Source of the DNA: an uncultured Algimonas sp.
Lineage (GTDB): Bacteria; Pseudomonadota; Alphaproteobacteria; Caulobacterales; Maricaulaceae
DNA length: 64,000 bases
NCBI RefSeq assembly: GCF_947498175.1
Contig: NZ_CANMJB010000005.1
Location: 167,495-231,494, forward strand
Reading direction: 5' to 3'
This document shows, one piece after another, positions 7,916-19,396 of this stretch. The notes under the pieces are model-generated. The model was not told the origin of the DNA, searched no databases, and saw only the letters and a list, made by a program, of their open reading frames with translations. A program made the position numbers and the translations under genes. Positions within the stretch are counted from its first letter, which is position 1. Each line of letters starts with the position of its first letter.

Positions 7916-9511
7916 TCACGCGACGTTGGCGAACTGGTTCATCGTGTTGTGCGCCCCGCCCGCCTTGAGCGCGCGGTCGCCGCCGGTCATTTCCTTGAAC
8001 GTGTCGCCCAGGTCGGAGCCGACTTCGTGCTGGTGCTTGACCGCGCTGACGCCGCCGCGGATTTCCGCGCGCTGGACCTCGCGGACATAGGCCAGCATCT
8101 TCTCGTCGCCGTAATAGCCCTCCGACAGCCGGTCCATGCCGAGCGCGTCCATGTGGAAGGTCGGCAAGGTGATGAGGTTGTGGAACACCCCGGCTTCGCG
8201 CGCGATGTCCGTCTGGAAGGCCTGCAGGCGGGCGTCGGCTTCGATCCCGAGCGGATCGTCGTCGAAGTCGGCACTCATCAGGCGGGCTTCGTCATAGTCG
8301 TCCGCGGTGATCTTGCCTTGCTCGATCCAGTCCTCGCGCACCTGTTTGCGCAGGTTCAGCGTCCAGTTGAAGGACGGCGAGTTGTTGTAGGTCAGCTTGG
8401 CGTGGGGCGCTTCCTCGCGGATGCGGTTCACCATGCCGGCGATCTGCGCGACGTTCGGTGTCGCGGTTTCGATCCAGAGCAGGTCCGCGCCGCCATCGTT
8501 GAGCGCCGCGATGCAATCCTCGACCACGCGGTCCTCGCCCGTATCGGGCTTGAACTTGTAGAGGCCGTTGGGCAGGCGCGTCGGCTTGACGAGCTGGTCG
8601 CCCAAGCGGATCGCGACGTCGCCCTCTTCCAGGTCGGTCAGCGTTTCGACCGGCGTCGCGTCGAGCCATTTCGTATACTCAGCCGCATGGTCGCCGGCTT
8701 CGCGGGAGACGGGGATCTTCTGCGTCAGGCCCGCGCCAAGGCTGTCCGTGCGGGCGACGATGACGCCGTCATGCACGCCGAGTTCCTCGAACGCCATGCG
8801 CACGGCGCGCAGCTTCTCGATGAAGTCCTCGCGCGGAACCGTGACCTTGCCGTCCTGGTGCCCGCACTGTTTGGCGTCCGAGACCTGGTTCTCGATCTGG
8901 ATGCAGCAGGCACCCGCCTTGATCAGTTCCTTGGCCAGCAGATAGGTCGCATGGACGTTGCCGAAGCCCGCATCGATGTCGGCGATGATCGGGCGGACGT
9001 AGCTTTCGAAATTGTCGATCTTGGTGATCACCGCCTTGCGGGCGACGTCGCCCTCGGCGGCCTTCAGTTCCGCGAACAGGTCGTTCAGATCGACTTCGTC
9101 GGCTTGGCGCAGGCTGGTGTAGATCTCGTCGATCAGGTCCGTCACGGCCGTCTTCTCGTGCATGCTCTGGTCGGGCAGGTGGCCGAAACTGTTGCGCAGG
9201 CCCGCCACCATCCAGCCGGAGAGATAGACATAGGCGCGGTCGAGCGTGCCTTTCTGGCGCTTGATGGCGCGCATCATCTGCATGGCGTGGAAGCCGGACC
9301 AGCAGCCAAGGCTTTGCGTGAACTGCGACGTGTCCGCGTCGTAGCGGGCCATGTCCTGGCGCATCAGCGTCGCCATCGCCTTGGCGATGTCCAGATGCGT
9401 CTCGTAGGTGTTCTGGATCTTCAGCTGGGCGATGTCTTCGACGTCGATCCCGCCGGGCACGCCGTCGGGATAGCGGACGGTGATCTCTTGGATGGTTTGC
9501 GTGTAGCTCAT
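7916..9511 (-). CDS. aceA: Isocitrate lyase
   Basis: Cleaves isocitrate to glyoxylate and succinate, the first step of the glyoxylate shunt that lets cells grow on acetate and fatty acids. The protein is 531 residues, the size of the Pseudomonas-type long isocitrate lyases rather than the roughly 430-residue E. coli form. The catalytic motif KQCGH is present (DAKQCGHQDGK, about 220), with metal-binding ADIDAGFGN before it and NNSPSFNW later. It starts one base after the aceB stop codon (TAAGATG), so the two are an operon, and it ends before a strong terminator. Confidence 0.97.
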   Translation of the reverse strand: MSYTQTIQEITVRYPDGVPGGIDVEDIAQLKIQNTYETHLDIAKAMATLMRQDMARYDADTSQFTQSLGCWSGFHAMQMMRAIKRQKGTLDRAYVYLSGWMVAGLRNSFGHLPDQSMHEKTAVTDLIDEIYTSLRQADEVDLNDLFAELKAAEGDVARKAVITKIDNFESYVRPIIADIDAGFGNVHATYLLAKELIKAGACCIQIENQVSDAKQCGHQDGKVTVPREDFIEKLRAVRMAFEELGVHDGVIVARTDSLGAGLTQKIPVSREAGDHAAEYTKWLDATPVETLTDLEEGDVAIRLGDQLVKPTRLPNGLYKFKPDTGEDRVVEDCIAALNDGGADLLWIETATPNVAQIAGMVNRIREEAPHAKLTYNNSPSFNWTLNLRKQVREDWIEQGKITADDYDEARLMSADFDDDPLGIEADARLQAFQTDIAREAGVFHNLITLPTFHMDALGMDRLSEGYYGDEKMLAYVREVQRAEIRGGVSAVKHQHEVGSDLGDTFKEMTGGDRALKAGGAHNTMNQFANVA

Positions 9512-9512
9512 C

Positions 9513-11144
<1,632 letters not shown>

Positions 11145-11288
11145 GAAACTCTCCATTGATGGGAGGGTCGGGTTAGCGCGCGAATTTGTACGTGTCTGTA
11201 AAAACGGGGTTGCTTTGTTGAGTTTGTAAAGTCAAAAATAGTCAATACGATAAGATTGAAAAGGCGCTGCGATCCCGCTGCGATCCCT
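11145..11288. promoter_or_regulatory. Divergent control region of aceBA and its regulator
   Basis: 144 bases between two diverging starts, markedly richer in A/T than the flanks. It contains two TGTAAA elements (11197-11202 and 11225-11230) and a GTCAA/GTCAAT pair around 11231-11245. Regulators of the ScfR/RamB family bind A/T-containing sites with TTTGC/GCAAA-like cores near glyoxylate genes, so an operator here is likely, but I cannot define its exact bases. Confidence 0.45.
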
Positions 11289-12728
11289 ATGGCCAAGACC
11301 GAGAAACTCCTGATCGGGCCGCGCCTGCGCCGCCTGCGCACGCAGCTCGGCCTGACCCAGACGCGCATGGCCGAAGACCTCGGCATATCGGGCAGCTACC
11401 TCAATCTGATGGAACGCAACCAGCGCGCCATGAGTGCGAAAGTGCTGCTCAAGCTTTCGGAAACCTACGACATCGATCTGTCGGACCTGACGTCGGGCAC
11501 GGATCGGCAACTGGTCGGCGAGCTGTTCGACGCGTTGCGCGACCCGGCGCTGGGCCAGGACCGGGTGCCGAAATCCGAAGTGGAAGACGTGGTCGGGGCC
11601 AGTCCTGCCACGGCGCGCGCCCTGATCCGCCTGCATGAGCGCTACACGCAGCTGAGCCGCCGCCTCGTGCGCGAGGAAGGGGCGGACGAGGTGCTGGACG
11701 CGCTGGACGCCGCTGTGCCTGCGGATGAGCTGGTCCGCGACGCGCTGCACCGGGCGCGCAACTATTTCGATCCGCTGGACCGGGCGGCCGAAGCGCTCGC
11801 CCAGGAGATGCGCCTGCGCCGCGGCGAACCGATGGCGATGCTGCGCGAGCGGCTGGCCGAACGCCACAACATCGTGGTCCGCGTTCTGCCCTACGACCTG
11901 CTGCCCGGCATGCTGCGCTATTTCGACCGTCATAGCGGGCGGTTGAACCTATCGGAACTCCTGCCCGACTCCTCGCGGCGCTTTCAGGTCGCCGCGCGCC
12001 TCGCCATGCTGGAGCAACGGCCGCTGATCGACCGGCTGATCGCGGAGCTGGCGCTGGGCCGCCCGGAGGCCGAACGGTTGATGCGCACGACGCTGGCCAA
12101 CTATTTCGCCGCCGCCCTGCTCATGCCCTACGGCGCAATGCTGAAGGCAGCCGAAGATCTGCGCTACGACATCGACGCGCTGGCGCACCGGTTCGGAACC
12201 AGCGCCGAACAGGTCGCCCACCGGCTGACCACGCTGTCCCGGGCCGGGGCGCGCGGCGTGCCGCTCTTCTTCGTGCGGATCGACATCGCCGGCAACCTGT
12301 CCAAGCGGTTCAGCCAAGGACGCTTCACCTTCCCGCGCTTCGGCGGCGCCTGCCCGCGCTGGCACGTCCACGACGCCTTCGCCCACGCCGACCGCACCTT
12401 GGTCCAGACGGTCGAAATGCCGGATGGCGCGCGCTACCTGACCGTCTGCAAGCGCGTCACGCGGTCGGGCGGGACGACGCGCGCGCCCGCGCAGAGCTTC
12501 GCCATCGCGCTGGGCTGCGACATCGCCCATGCCGGGCGGCTGGTCTACGGCGACGACATCCAGGGCGAGCCGACCCCGATTGGCCCCAACTGCTATCTCT
12601 GCGACCGCGACGCCTGCCCCCAACGCGCCCATCCACCCCTGGGCCGCGACGCCGTCCACGACGAACGCGCGCGCGGGCTGGGTCAGGTGGCGTTGGCGCA
12701 GGAAGGCCGGAAGACCCCAGGACCGTGA
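11289..12728 (+). CDS. Short-chain fatty acyl regulator family XRE protein (ScfR/RamB-like)
   Basis: Transcription regulator of 479 residues starting at ATG 11289 (MAKTEKLLIG). The N-terminal HTH_XRE domain (about 8-65) has LRTQLGLTQTRMAEDLGISGSYLNLMERNQR. The middle is an ImmA/IrrE-like region without a clear HExxH, and the C-terminus is the DUF2083-type effector domain ending in a Cys cluster, NCYLCDRDACPQRAHPP, that is characteristic of the family. Known members (RamB, ScfR) sense acyl-CoA-related signals and control acetate, propionate and glyoxylate genes. Its divergent position next to aceBA makes these its probable targets. Confidence 0.88.
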   Translation: MAKTEKLLIGPRLRRLRTQLGLTQTRMAEDLGISGSYLNLMERNQRAMSAKVLLKLSETYDIDLSDLTSGTDRQLVGELFDALRDPALGQDRVPKSEVEDVVGASPATARALIRLHERYTQLSRRLVREEGADEVLDALDAAVPADELVRDALHRARNYFDPLDRAAEALAQEMRLRRGEPMAMLRERLAERHNIVVRVLPYDLLPGMLRYFDRHSGRLNLSELLPDSSRRFQVAARLAMLEQRPLIDRLIAELALGRPEAERLMRTTLANYFAAALLMPYGAMLKAAEDLRYDIDALAHRFGTSAEQVAHRLTTLSRAGARGVPLFFVRIDIAGNLSKRFSQGRFTFPRFGGACPRWHVHDAFAHADRTLVQTVEMPDGARYLTVCKRVTRSGGTTRAPAQSFAIALGCDIAHAGRLVYGDDIQGEPTPIGPNCYLCDRDACPQRAHPPLGRDAVHDERARGLGQVALAQEGRKTPGP

Positions 12729-12753
12729 TCGGGGCCGGTCTTCCGATCGACGC

Positions 12754-14610
12754 CTAATAGCCGTCCGCCGATCCGTCCTTGCGCATCTCCGTCGCGGCGA
12801 TCCAAGCGCCGGAGTCGAAGTCGCGCATGATGGCCTGGTAGCCGCCCGCATTGGCCTGGCAGCAGCGGACCGCGTAGCCGCGGCGTTCCAGTTCGGCGCG
12901 GGTCGCCGCCGGGATGCCGCTTTCCAGCCAGATCGTGCCGAGCTCGGACTCACAGCCGCTGCCCGACAAATCGTCGGTCGGCTCGCAGCCGCCGCGATGT
13001 TCCCAGCGCGCCGCGTCCCCGGCTTCCTGCAGCCCCATGTCGTAATCGACCAGGTTGAGGATGATCTGCACGTGGCCTTGCGGCTGCATGCCCCCGCCCA
13101 TCAGGCCGAAGCTCAGCCAAGGTTCGTAACGGCCTCCGGCGTTCCTGTAGGCGAAGCCGGGTATGATGGTGTGGAACGGGCGCTTGCCCGGTTCGAACAC
13201 GTTGGGATGGTCCGGATCGAGGGAGAAGAGCTGCCCCCGGTCCTGGAGCATGAAGCCCAGACCGTCCGGCACGAGGCCCGACCCCATGCCCCGGTAGTTG
13301 GACTGGATCAGCGAGACCATCATGCCGCTCGCGTCGGTCACGGAGAGGTAGGTCGTGTCGCCGTCCTGGAGCTTGATGTCGACGCTGGGCGAGCCGGCGG
13401 GCACGGTCGCCATCGGCTTCGACAGATCGATCAGGCGGCCCCGCTGCGCATTGTAGCCCTCCCGGACGTACCAGTCGGGCGCCAAGCCGCTGAAGGCCGA
13501 GTCGGAATAGCCGAGCGCGCGGTCCGCGAAGGCCAGCCGCTTGGCTTCCACCTGCGCCATCAGCGCGTCGGCCGAGCCCCAGCCCATGCTCCGCAGGTCG
13601 AACCGCTCCAGCATCTGCAGCATCTGCAGCGCCGCGACCCCTTGCGTGTTCGGGCCGATCTCGCAGAGGCGGACTTCGTCGCGGTAGGTCACGCAGACCG
13701 GTTCGATCCACTCGCCCTCATGAGCGGCGAGGTCCGCGTAGCGCATGAACCCGCCGATGCGCGCCATGTAGCGGTCCATGGTCCGCGCGAGCGTGCCGGT
13801 GTAGAAGGCGTCGCGGCCGCCGTCGGCGATGGCGCTCAGCGTGTTGGCCAGGTCCGGATTGCGGAACAGGCCGCCCTCGCGCGGGCTGGGATCGAAGAAG
13901 GTCGCCTTGGCATTGGCGAACTCTTCCAACATGCCGCTGTCATGGGCCTCGGCGAGGCGCGTCTCATTACGGCCCCAATAATAGGCGATCACTTCCGGGA
14001 TCGGCGCGCCGTTGCGGCCATAGTCGATGGTGGGCTGGAGGATGTCGCCCATGGGCAGGGACCCGAAGCGGTCGTGCAGAGCGAACCACCCATCGACCGT
14101 GCCCGGGACGCTGACGGGCGCGGCGCCGAAGGGCGGGATTCCCTCGCCGTCCTCGTGCTTGTCGGCCGCGGCCTGCATGTCGGCGAGAGTGGCGCCCCGG
14201 GGCGACCGGCCCGAGCCGTTATAGCCGTAGAGCTCCTGCGTCTCGGGGTCCCAGACTAGCGCGAAGAGATCGCCGCCGATCCCGTTGCCCGTGGGCTCGA
14301 CCAGGCCCAGCATGGCATTGGCCGCGATGGCTGCGTCGACCGCCGTGCCGCCATCCTTCATGACGTCGAGCGCGACCTGCGTGGCGAGCGGATGGGCCGT
14401 GGCGGCGGCCGCGTTGGGCGCGACGACGGCGCTGCGCACGCCCAGATCTCGGCCCGACAGCATGCGGTCGCCGGGGCCGCTCGCGGAGGCGGTCGCGACC
14501 GACGCGTCGGCCCGCTGCTCGACGGATGTGGCGGTGGCGCAAGCCGACAAGCTGGCCAGGGCCGCGCAAGCGAGCGCGCACAAAGCAGGTTTCATCATTC
14601 TCATGGCCAT
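12754..14610 (-). CDS. ggt: Gamma-glutamyltransferase, lipoprotein form
   Basis: Ntn-hydrolase that removes or transfers the gamma-glutamyl group of glutathione and related peptides in the periplasm. About 618 residues. The N-terminus has a lipobox (ASLSAC), so this copy is probably lipid-anchored rather than free. The self-cleavage site is visible as DGDTTYLSVTDASG, where the first Thr of TTYLSV becomes the N-terminal nucleophile of the small subunit. The GSG..PDGLGFMLQDRG and GGMQPQGHVQ blocks of the small subunit are also present. Start choice among ATGs at 14610 and 14604 is uncertain; both follow AAGGGTGGA. It is convergent with the regulator gene. Confidence 0.93.
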   Translation of the reverse strand: MAMRMMKPALCALACAALASLSACATATSVEQRADASVATASASGPGDRMLSGRDLGVRSAVVAPNAAAATAHPLATQVALDVMKDGGTAVDAAIAANAMLGLVEPTGNGIGGDLFALVWDPETQELYGYNGSGRSPRGATLADMQAAADKHEDGEGIPPFGAAPVSVPGTVDGWFALHDRFGSLPMGDILQPTIDYGRNGAPIPEVIAYYWGRNETRLAEAHDSGMLEEFANAKATFFDPSPREGGLFRNPDLANTLSAIADGGRDAFYTGTLARTMDRYMARIGGFMRYADLAAHEGEWIEPVCVTYRDEVRLCEIGPNTQGVAALQMLQMLERFDLRSMGWGSADALMAQVEAKRLAFADRALGYSDSAFSGLAPDWYVREGYNAQRGRLIDLSKPMATVPAGSPSVDIKLQDGDTTYLSVTDASGMMVSLIQSNYRGMGSGLVPDGLGFMLQDRGQLFSLDPDHPNVFEPGKRPFHTIIPGFAYRNAGGRYEPWLSFGLMGGGMQPQGHVQIILNLVDYDMGLQEAGDAARWEHRGGCEPTDDLSGSGCESELGTIWLESGIPAATRAELERRGYAVRCCQANAGGYQAIMRDFDSGAWIAATEMRKDGSADGY

Positions 14611-14740
14611 TCCACCCTTTGCGGCAGGAAGACGGAGTCCCGTCGTCCGTGTCCTTAAGAAGGCTTATAGTGAGCGGGACGGCGGACACAATGGTGTCGC
14701 GGAAGGCAGAGCGGGCTTCACGGCGAACCGCTACGTCGAT

Positions 14741-14763
14741 TGGAGCGGGCGAAGAGAGTCGAC
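14741..14763 (-). repeat. Second copy of a tRNA-Gly 3' end (att-like scar)
   Basis: The plus-strand sequence TGGAGCGGGCGAAGAGAGTCGA repeats the 3' end of the tRNA-Gly(GCC) gene (TGGAGCGGGCGAAGAGATTCGA at 14892-14913) with one mismatch. It has no acceptor 5' partner, so it is a fragment, not a gene. Such fragments are left by tRNA-targeting integrases or by partial duplication. It lies 151 bases from the intact gene. Confidence 0.65.
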
Positions 14764-14770
14764 CCCTCCC

Positions 14771-14838
14771 GCGCGGATACGCGTAAATCTGAAATGCGAG
14801 GGCCGCGCGGATGCGCGCAAATCTGAAATGCGAGGGGT
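14771..14838. repeat. Two-copy 34-bp direct repeat
   Basis: Two adjacent copies of GCGCGGATRCGCGYAAATCTGAAATGCGAGGG with a 34-base period starting at 14771 and 14805. Each copy contains a small dyad (GCGCGGAT.CGCG). It sits between the tRNA-Gly fragment and the intact tRNA-Gly gene. Confidence 0.75.
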
Positions 14839-14891
14839 CGCAGGAGGATGGACCTTGCAGGGTCAGTCCATGACGGGAGAAATATAACGAC

Positions 14892-14966
14892 TGGAGCGGG
14901 CGAAGAGATTCGAACCCTCGACCCTCACCTTGGCAAGGTGATGCTCTACCACTGAGCTACGCCCGC
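14892..14966 (-). tRNA. tRNA-Gly (anticodon GCC)
   Basis: The minus-strand sequence starts GCGGGCGTAGCTCAG and ends with an encoded CCA. The acceptor stem is GCGGGCG/CGCCCGC and the anticodon stem TCACC/GGTGA closes the loop TTGCCAA, giving anticodon GCC. The T arm has TTCGAAT. Length is 75 bases. With the CCC gene at 1971 it forms a pair of Gly isoacceptors with identical acceptor stems. Confidence 0.97.
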
Positions 14967-15062
14967 ATCGCAGTCGTTGAAGCCGGGCGTATATCCACGC
15001 GCCTCCGGGCTTGCAAGCATCAAGATTTGAGTTTTTGCAGATGAATCGCTAGCCCGCTTTGC

Positions 15063-15563
15063 ATGACGGAACCGCACCCCGACGAACCCCGGCTCTACGC
15101 GCTTTTGGACAGTCTCGGCATCGAACATGTCACTGAGGAGCATGCGGCCGTCTTCACGGTCGAAGACGGACGGGCGGTCAAGGCACGGCTTCCTGGCGGC
15201 CATTCCAAGAACCTGTTCCTGAAGGACAAGGCCGGTCGTTTCGTGTTGGTCAGCGCCTTGGGAGAAACCGGGGTCCGCCTGAACCGGCTGCACCCGCATA
15301 TCGGGACGAAACGGCTATCCTTCGGGCAGGAAGACGCGCTGTTCGACAGGCTGGGCGTGCGGCCCGGCTCCGTCACGGTGTTCTCGATCATGAACGATGC
15401 CGACGATGCGGTCCGGCTGATCCTCGACAAGGCGCTGTTCGATCACGATCACGTCTGGTTCCACCCGCTGCGCAACACGGCGAGCACGCGGGTCCGGCCG
15501 GAGGATCTGCTGACGTTCGCGCGGGCGACGGGGCACGAGCCGGTCCTGCTGGACCTATCGGCG

Positions 15564-15581
<18 letters not shown>
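15063..15581 (+). CDS. Prolyl-tRNA editing protein, ProX/PrdX type (YbaK family)
   Basis: Free-standing trans-editing domain of 172 residues that hydrolyses mischarged tRNA, in PrdX-type proteins Ala-tRNA(Pro). Family features are visible: [19 protein letters not shown] at the N-terminus, [18 protein letters not shown] with the conserved Lys near 50, the [23 protein letters not shown] block and the C-terminal [11 protein letters not shown] segment. The 3' end overlaps the convergent histidine-kinase gene by 18 bases. Confidence 0.88.
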
Positions 15582-17333
<1,752 letters not shown>

Positions 17334-17337
17334 GACT

Positions 17338-17351
17338 TTTATCTAGATAAA
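17338..17351. promoter_or_regulatory. Perfect 14-bp palindrome before the kinase start codon
   Basis: TTTATCTAGATAAA is a perfect inverted repeat lying 5 to 18 bases upstream of the kinase ATG on the minus strand, where a ribosome-binding site would be expected. It could be an operator or an RNA structure affecting translation. No clear Shine-Dalgarno sequence remains here. Confidence 0.45.
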
Positions 17352-17481
17352 GAATCGTAACAGCAGGTTTACGCACCCGCCGGACGGAATCCCGGCGACC
17401 CGCGCATGCGGTTAGGCCGGGCGCGTCACTTTCTCGCGACCATCCGTTGAACCTTTCATGTGTCTCGCCCATTTAGCGGGC

Positions 17482-18378
17482 ATGACCGATACACTCGTTA
17501 AAGATTCCTCCGATGTCGCTTTCATGGCCGACGTCATCGAAACGTCCAAGGACACGCCTGTCGTGGTCGATTTCTGGGCGCCCTGGTGCGGCCCGTGCAA
17601 ACAGCTCATGCCCGCGCTGGAGCGGCAGGTGAAAGCCGCGGCTGGCAAGGTGAAGCTCGTCAAGATCAACATCGACGAAAATCCCGGCGTGGCCGGGCAG
17701 CTCGGTGTGCGGTCCATCCCGGCGGTCTTCGGCTTCAAGGACGGCCAGCCCGTGGACGGCTTCATGGGCGCGCAACCCGAATCCGAATTGTCGAAGTTCA
17801 TCGCCCGCCTGTCCGGTGACAGCGACCCGAAGGAAGAGGCGCAGACCTTGGTCGCCCGGGCGCATGACAGCCTGACGGCCGGCGATCCTGGCGGGGCGGC
17901 GCAGGATTTTGCCCAGGCGCTGCAACTCGATCCGGAAAACGGCTCCGCCCTGGCCGGGTTGGCGCGCGTCTATCTGGAGATGGGCAATCGCGACATGGCC
18001 GTCGAGATGGTCGAGAGCGCGACCGGCCCGCTGGCGGAGCATCCCGAGGTGGCGTCCATCCGCTCCGAATTGTCGCTGGGCGAAGGTGCGCCGCAAGCCG
18101 ACGCGGCGGAAGAAGACACGGAATTGCGCGATGCGCAGGCGGCTGTCGATGCCGACGCGACCGATCTGGATGCGCGGCTGGTTCTGGCCAAGGCGCTGGC
18201 GGCGCGCGGGCAACGCGGCGAGGCCGTGGACCATCTGATATATTCCATCGGGCGCGACCGGATGCATGACGACGAGGCGGCGCGGCGTTTCCTGCTGACG
18301 ATCTTCGAGGCCGAAGGGCCCGAAAGCGATGTTGCGATCGATGGCCGCCGACGCCTGTCATCCATCCTTTTCGCGTAG
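17482..18378 (+). CDS. Thioredoxin-TPR chaperedoxin (YbbN/CnoX family)
   Basis: 298 residues from the ATG at 17482 (MTDTLVKDSS); the ORF track begins eight codons earlier. The N-terminal thioredoxin domain has the intact active site FWAPWCGPCKQ (about 33-43) and the cis-Pro segment RSIPAV. A linker leads to tetratricopeptide-like helices (about 130-298) such as ALQLDPENGSALAGLARVYLEMGN. E. coli CnoX/YbbN protects unfolding proteins and hands them to GroEL/DnaK; forms with CGPC can also act as reductases. The next gene, a LON-domain protein, follows by 20 bases and is probably co-transcribed. Confidence 0.9.
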   Translation: MTDTLVKDSSDVAFMADVIETSKDTPVVVDFWAPWCGPCKQLMPALERQVKAAAGKVKLVKINIDENPGVAGQLGVRSIPAVFGFKDGQPVDGFMGAQPESELSKFIARLSGDSDPKEEAQTLVARAHDSLTAGDPGGAAQDFAQALQLDPENGSALAGLARVYLEMGNRDMAVEMVESATGPLAEHPEVASIRSELSLGEGAPQADAAEEDTELRDAQAAVDADATDLDARLVLAKALAARGQRGEAVDHLIYSIGRDRMHDDEAARRFLLTIFEAEGPESDVAIDGRRRLSSILFA

Positions 18379-18398
18379 CTGGCCCGTATCAAGGTCGG

Positions 18399-19076
18399 AT
18401 GAGCGCGCATTACAAATCTCTGGCCCGACGGACGACACCGTCGCGCATCCCGATCTTCCCGCTGGGCGGGGCGGTGCTGTTGCCCGTCTGCGACCTTCCG
18501 CTCAACATCTTCGAGCCGCGCTATCTGAACATGATCGACGATGCGCTGAAGGGCGACCGGCTGATCGGCATGGTCCAACCGCAAGGCGACGACATCGCCA
18601 GTGTCGGCGGGCTGGGCCGCATCATCCAGTTTTCCGAAACCGATGACGGTCGCTACCTGATCGTGCTGAAGGGATTGCGGCGGTTCCGCATCACGGGCTT
18701 GCCGGAAACCGGCACACCCTACCGCCAAGCCGACGTCGCCTATGGCGGGTTCGAAGAAGACCCGGACCTGCATGCCGCGCGCCAGACTTCCGAAGCCCTG
18801 TCGGAGTCCGGACGGTCGGACCGCGCGGCGTTGACGGTCGCCATGAAGGCCTTGGCGAAAGCGGTCGGAGTCGATGTGGACTGGACCGCCCTGTCGGAAA
18901 TCCCGCTGCCCGTCCTCATCAACCAGGCCGCGATGATCAGCCCGTTCTCGCCTGAGGACAAGCAATCGCTGCTGGAAGCCGAAACCTCGGACGAACGCCG
19001 TCGTCTGCTCATCGGGTTGATGCATCTCTACGCATCCGGCGGAACGAACGATCCCCAGACGCAATCCACGCAATAG
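18399..19076 (+). CDS. LON substrate-binding domain protein
   Basis: 225 residues made almost entirely of the N-terminal domain of Lon protease (PUA-like, PF02190): IPIFPLGGAVLLPVCDLPLNIFEPRYLNMIDDAL, then GMVQPQG and GGLGRIIQFSETDDGRYLIVLKGLRRFRI. There is no ATPase or protease part, so it is a stand-alone domain that may bind protein substrates. The order trxA/cnoX-LON-Trm112 is common in alphaproteobacteria and points to a joint operon. Confidence 0.88.
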   Translation: MSAHYKSLARRTTPSRIPIFPLGGAVLLPVCDLPLNIFEPRYLNMIDDALKGDRLIGMVQPQGDDIASVGGLGRIIQFSETDDGRYLIVLKGLRRFRITGLPETGTPYRQADVAYGGFEEDPDLHAARQTSEALSESGRSDRAALTVAMKALAKAVGVDVDWTALSEIPLPVLINQAAMISPFSPEDKQSLLEAETSDERRRLLIGLMHLYASGGTNDPQTQSTQ

Positions 19077-19085
19077 GCTTTCACC

Positions 19086-19277
19086 GTGAGCAATACCAAG
19101 TCCGCCCCCGTGCCGATCGATCCGAAGATGCTCGGCGTTCTGGTCTGCCCCAAGACGCGCGGGCCGCTTGTCCATGACAGCGACACACACGAATTGATCA
19201 GCAAGAAGGCCAGGCTGGCCTATCCGATCCGCGACGGTGTTCCGATCCTGCTGATCGAGCGCGCGCGAGCGCTTTGA
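19086..19277 (+). CDS. Trm112-like protein (UPF0434/YcaR)
   Basis: 63 residues starting with GTG nine bases after the LON gene. It matches the Trm112 fold: [16 protein letters not shown], then [23 protein letters not shown]. The CPxCxxxL motif has lost its second Cys (CPKTRGPL), so zinc binding is unlikely, as in many bacterial members. Eukaryotic Trm112 activates methyltransferases; the bacterial role is not settled. Confidence 0.88.
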   Translation: MSNTKSAPVPIDPKMLGVLVCPKTRGPLVHDSDTHELISKKARLAYPIRDGVPILLIERARAL

Positions 19278-19396
19278 AGCGCGCGGCAACGCAGTTTCTG
19301 GTGATCCACCGCCCATCCTGTCCGTAAACGCCCAGTTCACTTTCGTCGTGGCAGTGCGGAGGGGAACATTCGCCATGGGCAAACCGTTGGGCCGGC

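Noticed and set aside
12529-14259. 576-codon ORF on the plus strand
   Set aside because: Antisense to gamma-glutamyltransferase; shadow of a conserved gene.
14771-14838. CRISPR array
   Set aside because: Only two directly adjacent 34-base units without spacers, and no cas genes in the window.
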